DNA of 64,000 bases from Bacillus carboniphilus (lineage in GTDB: Bacteria > Bacillota > Bacilli > Bacillales > JAIVKR01), in assembly GCF_020524035.2 (NCBI RefSeq), contig NZ_CP129013.1, positions 124,001-188,000 on the forward strand, given 5' to 3'. Each line of letters starts with the position of its first letter. Within the stretch, counting starts at the first letter, position 1. Both the position numbers and the translations under genes were made by a program. A model generated the notes under the pieces. It saw only the letters and a list, made by a program, of their open reading frames with translations, ran no database searches and was not told the origin of the DNA. Positions 25,689-34,295 of the stretch are shown here, piece after piece.

Positions 25689-26534
25689 ATGTTAAAGCGG
25701 TATAGCCAAGAAGATTTTTACTTACTTGAAGATGTAGCATTTGATCGGATGCATCCAACAAGTGCTCCTATGTTTTTATGGGGAGCCTTTGCTTTTGGTA
25801 GTTTAATCAATGGTATTTTTATCTATGGTGTTTATGGTGCTGATAATCCATTGAATTCTAAATGGTCGATTTTTGCCACTGTTTGTATTGTTAGTCTCGT
25901 AATACAATTTATTTTTACTCTTCTGTTTTCCAAGGAGTCTATTTCTTATAAATTCCAAAAATCTCAATCTTTATTTAATAGTGTTGTTGCAGTTAAAATG
26001 TCATTAGATACTTATGTTTTTTTAATTGTTTTCAGTGAAGCTGAATATTTTCCAGATCATATCTTTCTATATACTTTGTTTTTATGCATAGGTGGAATAC
26101 TCTATATGGTTATTTCCACAATGCGAGGAATTAAAAGAGTGCAACAAGGACATTTTCGTGAAGGTGGAAAAGGATTATATAACTTTAGTGAATCAAAAAC
26201 CTATGTTAGTTTGCCCATTATTTTTGGAGCGACCATGATGGGGGGAGCAATTGCGAGAACATTATCTGATTCTGCTAGTTTATTAGCACAGGCTGGAGTT
26301 GTTTATTTTTTTCTCTTTTCAGCAGTTGTTCTACAATACACAATAGCATTCGCGATCCCAGAGTTTTTTCTAGTTACTTATGGTAAATTTAGGTTTGAAT
26401 CGTTTCATGTTCCGAGACCAAAACCTGCATTGAAAGATACACCTAGAGAAGTAATAATGGCTAAAAATCCCTCACAACGCGGAAAAGCAAGTAAGAAAGG
26501 TAATCCAAAAAAAGCAAGGAGAAAAAAGAAATGA
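25689..26534 (+). CDS. Polytopic membrane protein, candidate immunity protein 2 (paralogue of 24641)
   Basis: 281 residues, same topology as its paralogue. Residues ~145-281 differ at few positions (shared SESKTYVSLPIIFG, MMGGAIARTLSDSASLLAQ, PEFFLVTYGKFRFES and the basic tail), while residues 1-145 diverge widely apart from the EEDFY/QEDFY start, the VYGAD motif and KMSLD. ATG is behind CAGGAGTAG, preceded by a copy of the toxin tail. Probably an immunity protein retained from, or acquired against, a different toxin variant (inference). The stop overlaps the next start (ATGA). Confidence 0.6.
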   Translation: MLKRYSQEDFYLLEDVAFDRMHPTSAPMFLWGAFAFGSLINGIFIYGVYGADNPLNSKWSIFATVCIVSLVIQFIFTLLFSKESISYKFQKSQSLFNSVVAVKMSLDTYVFLIVFSEAEYFPDHIFLYTLFLCIGGILYMVISTMRGIKRVQQGHFREGGKGLYNFSESKTYVSLPIIFGATMMGGAIARTLSDSASLLAQAGVVYFFLFSAVVLQYTIAFAIPEFFLVTYGKFRFESFHVPRPKPALKDTPREVIMAKNPSQRGKASKKGNPKKARRKKK

Positions 26535-26980
26535 AGATAAAAAGAGCCCCGCTCGTTTTTCATAATGTGATTAGTACGACATCTAGGTGTAAAACGGATG
26601 AATGGTATCTTGTAGCAAGAGAATTTCGAAATGCAATCATTAAAAATGAACTTTATAGTACGGGTCCAGTTATTTATCAAGTCTCCAACTTAGATGTATC
26701 ACAAAATGAAGCGGATTATACATTTTTCACTCCAATCAATATGGAGATTGAACTAGAATCGAATGACAAATATCAATTTTATAAAGAATGGTCTTTTGAG
26801 GATGGCTTAGCTTTTAGACATGCCGATATGGATGAGGACATAGAAGCTTCCTATGACCTTATCAAACTTGCAGCAGAGAATTATCATTTCACATTAGCTG
26901 AACCATTCTATCATATTTATTTAGATGTTTATGGAGAAGGAATCATTGATATTTATGCTCCGATTATAAAGGGGGAATGA
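26531..26980 (+). CDS. DUF5085-like protein of the LXG module (first)
   Basis: 149 residues beginning MKIKRAPLVFHNVISTTSRC, with alternating strand/helix pattern and the segments TGPVIYQVSN and EPFYHIYLDVYGEGIIDIYA, giving the look of a GyrI/effector-binding-like fold. Proteins of the DUF5085 type recur in LXG loci of Bacillus and Listeria; their role is unsettled. It overlaps the membrane-protein gene and the next gene by four bases each, so these genes form one translational unit. Confidence 0.62.
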   Translation: MKIKRAPLVFHNVISTTSRCKTDEWYLVAREFRNAIIKNELYSTGPVIYQVSNLDVSQNEADYTFFTPINMEIELESNDKYQFYKEWSFEDGLAFRHADMDEDIEASYDLIKLAAENYHFTLAEPFYHIYLDVYGEGIIDIYAPIIKGE

Positions 26981-26982
26981 CG

Positions 26983-27429
26983 ATGATTAACCCGACTGAT
27001 TCTATTCGTTTTACTAATGTTGTTTCAAAAAAGTACCGTTTTCACTATAAAAAAGTGGATGATATTATAAAGCAATTTTTAGAAGAAATGGTTCAGCTTC
27101 AAATTCACATTAAAGGACCGTTATTTTATTCGATTAACAATGTGCCAATGGATGAAATGGTCAATGCAGAGTTTTTTATGCCCATTGAAGAAGATGATAT
27201 CGATCAGAAGAACGGAATGCATTTACATAGTTATTTTGCAGTAGAAGATATGCTTTCGATTTGTCTTTATGATCAATTTGAGAAAACAACTGAAGTAGCC
27301 TATTCTATGTTGTTAGCCTATATGGAACAACATCAATTAAATCAAGCGACTCCATTTTTTCACGTGATTTCTGGTGATGAAACGTTACCCTATGTCTTTA
27401 TTAAAGTAGGGGCATCACAATTAGCCTAA
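26983..27429 (+). CDS. DUF5085-like protein of the LXG module (second)
   Basis: 148 residues from ATG 26983, six bases after GGGGGA; the alternative ATG 26977 touches the ribosome site. It shares the layout of its neighbour: SIRFTNVVSKKYRF, KGPLFYSINNVP and a C-terminal TPFFHVISGDETLPYVFIKV strand pair. It is a diverged paralogue rather than a recent copy. Last gene of the toxin operon, 320 bases before yukE. Confidence 0.62.
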   Translation: MINPTDSIRFTNVVSKKYRFHYKKVDDIIKQFLEEMVQLQIHIKGPLFYSINNVPMDEMVNAEFFMPIEEDDIDQKNGMHLHSYFAVEDMLSICLYDQFEKTTEVAYSMLLAYMEQHQLNQATPFFHVISGDETLPYVFIKVGASQLA

Positions 27430-27753
27430 ACTTAGGTTCCTAATAAGGATATATGCTCAATTTGTGCAATCGAAGATTGCTATAGAAAACAATCACTCTA
27501 ATCACCTATCTTTACCTAATTACCATATATGACAATTTGACTAATAAAGTATATTAAATTAGTTATATAGTATGATTTTTCCTGAAACAATTGCATTTAA
27601 AGGTAATTCTGTATTAGTATATTACTGGAAGTGATTCAAAATATAATCACATAAAATAGTTGGTGTTTACAAACACCTTCATATTTAACATTAGGTATTC
27701 ATAATTCAAAATAGATGATTACCATATTACTATTATAAAAGGAGATGGATTGA
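27430..27753. other. Intergenic region upstream of yukE
   Basis: It separates the toxin module from the secretion genes. Hairpins GCAATC-GAA-GATTGC (27466-27480) and GGTGTTT-AC-AAACACC (27662-27677) are visible, neither with a T-run. A TTGACT near 27536 could be a -35 box, but no convincing -10 lies at 17 bases. Confidence 0.4.
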
Positions 27754-28047
27754 ATGTCAGGTGTTATTAAGGTTACCCCGCAAGAATTAGAAGCAATGTC
27801 AACACGTTATCAAGATGAAAGTAATAGTGTAGGTGAGCAAATTTCACGTCTGAATTCTATGATTTCTGAGCTTCAAGATATGTGGGAAGGGGAAGCAAGT
27901 CGAGCATTTGCTCATCAATATGAAGAATTAAGACCTTCAATCGAACAAATGCAAGAACTGCTTGCTGACGTATCTAGACAATTATCTAGTACGGGTAAAG
28001 CTCTTGAAGATGCAGATGCTCAAATCGCTAGCCAAATTCGCGGTTAA
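27754..28047 (+). CDS. yukE: WXG100 protein of type VII secretion (YukE/EsxA)
   Basis: 97 residues; ATG behind AAAGGAGATGG. Helix-turn-helix hairpin with the turn MWEGEASRAF (W-x-G near residue 43) and a C-terminal DADAQIASQIRG containing the Y-x-x-x-D/E-like export region in degenerate form. YukE is the abundant exported substrate and activator of the Yuk system. First gene of the locus, separated from yukD by a stable hairpin that may limit read-through. Confidence 0.95.
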   Translation: MSGVIKVTPQELEAMSTRYQDESNSVGEQISRLNSMISELQDMWEGEASRAFAHQYEELRPSIEQMQELLADVSRQLSSTGKALEDADAQIASQIRG

Positions 28048-28076
28048 TTTTTTACGATCTAACTTTAAAGAAAAAG

Positions 28077-28107
28077 AAGGAGCGCCTATTCCGATTAGGC
28101 GCTCCTT
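28077..28107 (+). terminator. Stable hairpin between yukE and yukD (attenuator or mRNA-stabilising)
   Basis: AAGGAGCGCCTA (28077-28088) pairs with TAGGCGCTCCTT (28096-28107), 12 bp. The following bases are CCTCATG, so there is no T-run. Likely a partial terminator or 3' stabiliser that keeps yukE mRNA in excess of the membrane-component genes. Confidence 0.6.
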
Positions 28108-28125
28108 CCTCATGAGGTGATTCAT

Positions 28126-28368
28126 GTGTACATAGAAATAACCGTTGATTTGAATCAATATGAGAAAGATAAAAAGGTAGACCTTCGGTTATCGAACTAC
28201 CACACGGTTAAAAAGCTTGTTGATTTTGTATGGCAGTCTCAAAAGCTATCTGCACAACCTAGAGATGGTTATTGGGTTCGCATAACTAATAAAAACCAAG
28301 TAGTTCCGGGAAATATAAAGTTGGCGGATGCAGGGATTTTGTCTGGGGACCGCATCGAGATTTTATGA
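28126..28368 (+). CDS. yukD: YukD, ubiquitin-like protein of the T7SS
   Basis: 80 residues from GTG 28126, seven bases after GAGGTG; an upstream GTG in frame lies within the ribosome site. The beta-grasp pattern is clear: YIEITVDLNQYE, then RLSNYHTVKKLVDFVW and a C-terminal ADAGILSGDRIEIL. B. subtilis YukD (79 residues) has a ubiquitin-like fold and is needed for YukE export. It has no C-terminal di-glycine, so no conjugation is expected. Confidence 0.93.
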   Translation: MYIEITVDLNQYEKDKKVDLRLSNYHTVKKLVDFVWQSQKLSAQPRDGYWVRITNKNQVVPGNIKLADAGILSGDRIEIL

Positions 28369-28445
28369 CTTATTGATCAAAAGTAATAGATTCATTTATT
28401 CCATTGAAACTGCTTTGAACTTGTACCAAAAAGGAGAGCCATAGA

Positions 28446-29786
28446 ATGTCAGAAAAGAATGGATCATATTTGCAGGAGAAACTGGAAGCAGTTGTTCGTA
28501 AAGAGGATAAAAATATTGTCTTTACGTTTCAAAAAGAAAAATTAAAACTTGACGAAGTGAGTGAAATTTCTTTTTTAAAGGGAATCAATTCCGACATTCA
28601 AAAAGAAATTAAGATGGAAGAAGACGAATTGGTGATGATCTATACAATGCCAGATTCATTTTCTGTTCAATTGAAGGCAAATGAAAAAGAACGATTGCTT
28701 TGTGCGTATCAGCTTATCCAAAAAGTAAAAAGTCACACATTAAAAAGATTGCATCTAGTTGTTTGTCCAGAGAACATTGTCTTTAGCCAAGGGTTAACAC
28801 CTTACTTTTTGCATTTTGGTGTGATGGAAAGCCTTCCTCCATATGAAACGGATGAGGCTCTTTTATTAAAAGAAACAAAGGCAACGGTTGCCGCTATTAT
28901 TGATCAACAATATACATTTGATCAATATTTTAGTTATCATGAAACGTTAAAACTATCTACTAAGACTAAGTCTATTATGAAAGCAACTTCAATGGATCAA
29001 ATGGAGGATTTAGTCACTAAGTATATTAAGGAAGAAAAACAACGAGAATCCCAGTTTTTAAGTGTTAGTAAAAAGAAATGGAAAACGAACCGGTATATTT
29101 TATTAGGTATTTCAATCTGTTTAATCCCAGCTCTTATTTATTCAATATTTTCATTAATCTTTATCAACCCAAAACATGATAGAGTGGTTGCTGCCCAAGA
29201 GAATTTTCTTTTGGACAAGTATAGTGATGTGGTAACAGAGATCCAGTCTTATGATGTAGATGACATTCCCACAGTTACTCAATATCAATTAGCGTTGTCT
29301 TACATTATGAATGAATCGTTAACAGAATCACAAAGGGACAATGTTCTAAATACGATTTCTCTTCAGTCAGATCCTCGTTACTATCATTACTGGATTTATA
29401 TCGGAAGAGGACAAGCGGAAGAAGCTTTAGAAGAAGCGAGGTTTTTAGAGGATCGTGACTTAATCCTTTTCGGTCTATTGAAATATAGTGAACAAGTAAA
29501 ATCGGATGATAGTCTTGAAAGTGAAGAAAGACAACAAGAGTTAGATTCGATTGAAAGAGAAATTGAAGAGTATGAAGAAGAAATGAAAGCGTTAGAAGAA
29601 GAAAAAAAAGCGGAGGAAGAAAGTCAATCTCAAGATAGTCAAGGCCAGGATCAATCAGAACAACAACCGGCTACAACAGAATCCTCAGAAAATCAGGATA
29701 ACAAAGAATCAGAAACTTCTGAGGAAGATCAGGTAGAAGAGAAAGAAAAACAAGAAGATAAACAAACAACGGATACAGATGAATAA
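28446..29786 (+). CDS. yukC: YukC/EssB, membrane pseudokinase of the T7SS
   Basis: 446 residues, ATG behind AAGGAGAGCC. The N-terminal ~210 residues form the cytoplasmic pseudokinase domain (IQKVKSHTLKRLHLVVCPEN), followed by one membrane segment at about 216-240 (YILLGISICLIPALIYSIFS), an extracytoplasmic helical domain, and an acidic coiled-coil tail rich in E, Q and D from residue 360 on. YukC bridges the channel ATPase and YueB. Confidence 0.93.
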   Translation: MSEKNGSYLQEKLEAVVRKEDKNIVFTFQKEKLKLDEVSEISFLKGINSDIQKEIKMEEDELVMIYTMPDSFSVQLKANEKERLLCAYQLIQKVKSHTLKRLHLVVCPENIVFSQGLTPYFLHFGVMESLPPYETDEALLLKETKATVAAIIDQQYTFDQYFSYHETLKLSTKTKSIMKATSMDQMEDLVTKYIKEEKQRESQFLSVSKKKWKTNRYILLGISICLIPALIYSIFSLIFINPKHDRVVAAQENFLLDKYSDVVTEIQSYDVDDIPTVTQYQLALSYIMNESLTESQRDNVLNTISLQSDPRYYHYWIYIGRGQAEEALEEARFLEDRDLILFGLLKYSEQVKSDDSLESEERQQELDSIEREIEEYEEEMKALEEEKKAEEESQSQDSQGQDQSEQQPATTESSENQDNKESETSEEDQVEEKEKQEDKQTTDTDE

Positions 29787-29821
29787 CCTTATTTTAAGAA
29801 ATAAGAAGAAGTGGTGATCCA

Positions 29822-32800
29822 ATGCAAACCTTATGGGTTTTCTATGATAATCAGTACCAATACTTAAAGGTGAAAAAAGATAAACATAAACAATTGACCA
29901 TTGGGACTCAGTTTCTCAATTCAATTACGATCCCCACATTATCGAAAGCGTTTAGTCCCCTAACCCTTCATTTAGAGGAAGATTTTTTTACTCTTCAACA
30001 AGAAGGCAAAGAGGAGAGAACCATTTCTGTTAATCAACAGGAAACGCTAACTGATGGTGATCAAACATTGACAATAGTTTTAACTTCTTACCCGGAAGAA
30101 AAGCATTATTACTATATTGGTAATCAAGAAGAAATTTTTGTGTCAAATAAAGAGGAAGAAGCAACGTTTTATAAAGAGCATCATGGTTTCCAAAAAGGGA
30201 CGTTTTATTTAACAAAGAACAGTCAAAAAAAATGGCAAGTAAATGTTTCTGAGTCTACTCATGTCTATTTGAACGGGCAACAACTAAACAGAAACAAAAG
30301 ATTGAATATTGGCGATGTGCTGTTCTTTGATTTTATGATTTTTACGCTTGTGGAGGAAGACTTAATTGAGGTGGTTTGTAAGGATTCTTTTCAAACAAGT
30401 TTAATTGAAGCGCAACCTCCGTCATCTGAAATGAAAAAGAAATACCCTAACTATAGGCGGACACCAAGAATGGTCTATGATCTTCCAGAAGATAAAGTTC
30501 AGCTTTCATTTCCAAGTCAAGAATCATCGGATTCAGGAAGAAGCTTATGGATGATTATTTTGCCGCCTCTCATGATGTTAATTGTTATGACTATTGTGGC
30601 CCTCGTAATCCCACGAGGTATTTACATTATTATATCCATTGTCATGTTTATGACGACATTAGTGACGTCAACGGTACAATATTTTAAAGATAAGAGTAAG
30701 CAGAAGAAGGAAAAAGAAAAAAGAAAAAGAGTTTATACGCAATACTTGGAGAGTAAAAGAGAAGAACTTCAAGAATTGGCAAACAAACAGACGCATGTAC
30801 TTCAGTTTCATTTTCCATCTTTTGAAAGAATGAAGTATCTCACATCCCAAGTCACGGATAGACTATGGGAGCGAACGATTGAAAGTCCAGATTTTCTTCA
30901 ATTTCGTTTAGGAATTGGAACAGTTCCATCAAGTTACACGATCTCAAGTAGTTCTTCCGATATGTCGAACAGGGAGATGGATGAACTTTTAGAAGAATCA
31001 CAAAAGCTTCAATCCGTGTATTCAACGATTGAAAATTTACCAGTCACTGCAGACCTCCATAAAGGTGCGATTGGACTGATTGGGAAAGAATCAGTTTATA
31101 AAACGGAAATCCATCAATTAATTGGTCAATTAGCGTTCTTTCATAGTTATCATGATGTACGCTTTGTGTTTATTTTTGATGAGAAGGAGTATCAAGAGTG
31201 GGAATGGATGAAGTGGCTTCCACATTTTCAACTTCCGCAGTCTTTTGCGAAAGGATTTATATATAACGAAAAGACGCGTGATCAAATTCTTTCTTCAATC
31301 TATGAAGTTCTTCGTGAAAGAGATCTTGAAGAGGATGCGGAAGATGTTCGTTTTATGCCCCATTTTGTATTTATTGTAACGAATTATCAGCTCATATCTG
31401 AGCATGTCATCTTGGAGTATTTAGAGGGAGAGTATACCCATTTAGGAATGTCTGTTATCTTTGCTGCAGAAGCAAAAGAGAGCTTAGCAGATAATATTCA
31501 TACTCTTATTCGATACATTAACAAGCAGCAAGGGGACATTTTAATTCAAGATAAAAAAGCGGTGAAAATGCCTTTTGATTTGGACGGCCATCATCTAAAT
31601 GGGAATGAAGATTTTGCTAGATTGTTAAGGACGTTGAACCATCAAAGAGGAATGAGCAACTCTATTCCATCTAGTGTTTCCTTTTTAGAAATGCTCAAGG
31701 TGAGTGATGTTAACGATGTACCGATTGAAAACAACTGGTTATCAAACGAATCGTCCAAAACTCTTGCCGTTCCAGTTGGATTAAAGGGAAAAGAAGATAT
31801 TGTAGACTTAAATTTACATGAAAAAGCACATGGACCTCATGGATTGTTAGCGGGTACAACAGGTTCTGGTAAAAGTGAATTTCTACAGTCGTATATTTTA
31901 TCCCTTGCTGTTCATTTTCATCCGCATGAGGTGGCCTTCTTGTTAATCGACTATAAAGGTGGAGGAATGGCGCAACCGTTTAAAAATATTCCTCATTTAT
32001 TAGGGACGATTACCAATATCGAGGGAAGTAAAAACTTTACCACGAGAGCGCTTGCATCGATCAAGAGTGAACTGAAAAAAAGGCAGCGATTATTTGACCG
32101 TTTCGAAGTCAATCACATTAATGATTATACAAAGCAATACAAGCAAGGGAAGGCTGAAGAGCCTCTACCCCATTTGTTCTTGATTTCGGATGAGTTTGCA
32201 GAATTAAAAAGTGAGGAACCAGAATTTATTAAAGAGCTTGTGAGTGCGGCTCGAATCGGCCGTAGTTTAGGGGTACATCTTATATTAGCTACCCAAAAAC
32301 CGGGTGGAGTCATTGATAATCAAATCTGGAGTAATGCTCGCTTTCGTGTGGCGCTAAAAGTACAAAATGTGGAAGATAGCCGCGAAATATTAAAGAATGG
32401 AGACAGCTGCTTCCATTACAGTCACCGGTAGAGGTTATTTGCAAGTTGGGAATAACGAAGTATATGACTTATTTCAATCTGCATGGAGCGGAGCACCTTA
32501 TTCCGATGAAACATTTGAAACAGAAGATGAAGTTGCGATTGTAACAGATCTAGGATTAATTCCCTTATCTGAAGTTTCTTCAGAACAAAGTCATCAGAAA
32601 GAATCCGTGACAGAAATTGATGCGATTGTGGATCGAATAGAAGAAGTGCAACAAGAAATGAACATAAAGAAACTTTCTAGTCCTTGGTTGCCTCCATTAG
32701 AGAATCGTATTTATCGACAACAGTTTACTCAAGGAGAAAACAATAAAGTCATCTATTCTATGATCGATGAGCCAGAAAAACAAAGCCAATCTGCTTTTGC

Positions 32801-34295
32801 CTATGAATTAGTTGAAGATGGGAACGTTGGGATATTTGGATCGTCAGGGTATGGAAAAACACAAACGATCATTACGCTACTGATGGGAATGGCCTCACAG
32901 CTATCACCTGAGGAAGTGAATTATTATTTATTAGACTTTGGAAATGGCGGGTTGTTACCTTTGAAGGAACTGCCGCATACTGCAGACTACTTCTTGATGG
33001 ATGAAGGAAGGAAGATTGAGAAGTTTATAGGAATTTTAGAAGATGAGTTAGCTCGAAGAAAACGTCTTTTCCAAGCTGAGCAAGTTAGTTCTATTAAAAT
33101 GTATAACACGATGAGTAAAGAAAAATTGCCGATTATTTATATCACAGTTGACAATTTCGATATAGTCAAAGATGAAATGCAAGACCTTGAAACGCAAATT
33201 AATCAATTTGCTAGGGATGGACAATCATTAGGTGTGTATATGTTTGTGACAGCTACAAGAGTAAACTCGGTAAGACAAGCCTTAATGAATAACTTAAAAA
33301 CAAAAATCGTTCATTATTTAATGGATAGTACAGAGGCCTTCAATATTCTTGGGCGTCTACCTTTTTCACTTGAACCAATTCCAGGTCGAGCAGCCATTAA
33401 AAAAGATACAGCCTATTTCTCTCAAGTTCTTCTTCCTACTGAAGGAAAAGATGATTATGAACAGCTGAATCTTTTAAAAGAAGAAATTGAGACTTTGAAA
33501 CTATCATATGCACAATGCATACAGCCTGAACCAGTACCAATGCTGCCAACGGAATTAACAACGAGCAACTTTAGTCAATTTATTGGCTTAGCTGAAGAAA
33601 GAGATTTAATTCCGATTGGTTTAAGCGAAGAGACTGTTAAGCCTGTTTATGTCAACTTTCAAAAAACAAAACATTGCTTAGTGCTAGGGCAAGCACAAAA
33701 AGGAAAAACGAATGTATTAAAGGTTTTAGCATACGAAGCTTTATCAAGAGGTAGTGATCAAATTGCCGTCTTCGATTCGATTGATCGCGGACTGACTGAT
33801 TTGATGAATGAAGATCGTATCGTTTATATGGAAAATAAAGAACAGATTACAGAATGGCTCGACAAGGTAGAAGAAATGTTTAAGCTAAGGGAAGAACAGT
33901 ATAGTGAATCTGTTCAACAAAGAAAAGCGTTACCGAAGTTCGCTCCTATTATGTTATTAGTGGATGGTTATACGAGGTTTTCGCAAACGTTAGATGCAAG
34001 TTTACAAGATCGCTTATCGCGTTATATGAAAAACTACTCGCATTTAGGGTTCCATGTGATTGTATCGGGAAGCAACAACGAACTAACGAAAGGCTATGAT
34101 GCGTTTACAGCTGAAATAAAACAAATTCGTCAAGCAATTGTCTTGATGAAGAAGTCAGAGCAAACGTTATATACACTCTCTTATGATCGAAAAGAACCAG
34201 ATATTCAACCGGGTTATGGATACTATGTTGAAAATGGAAAAGAGACGAAAATTCAAATACCACTTATGGTAATGGAAAGGAAAGTACACGCATGA
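29822..34295 (+). CDS. yukBA: YukBA/EssC, FtsK/SpoIIIE-type ATPase of the T7SS (one-base frameshift near 32405)
   Basis: About 1490 residues after repair, as in B. subtilis (1495). Two N-terminal FHA-like domains (~1-190), two membrane helices (~245-290), then three ATPase domains: D1 Walker A GTTGSGKSE (~677) with LLIDYKGGG, D2 GSSGYGKTQ (~1005) and D3 GQAQKGKTN (~1288). The frame breaks in the conserved stretch EILKNGDAASITVTGRGYL: an extra A in GAC-A-GCTGCT (32405) causes the shift. The second part has no ribosome site. It is either a sequence error, or this secretion system is disabled. It overlaps yueB by four bases. Confidence 0.92.
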
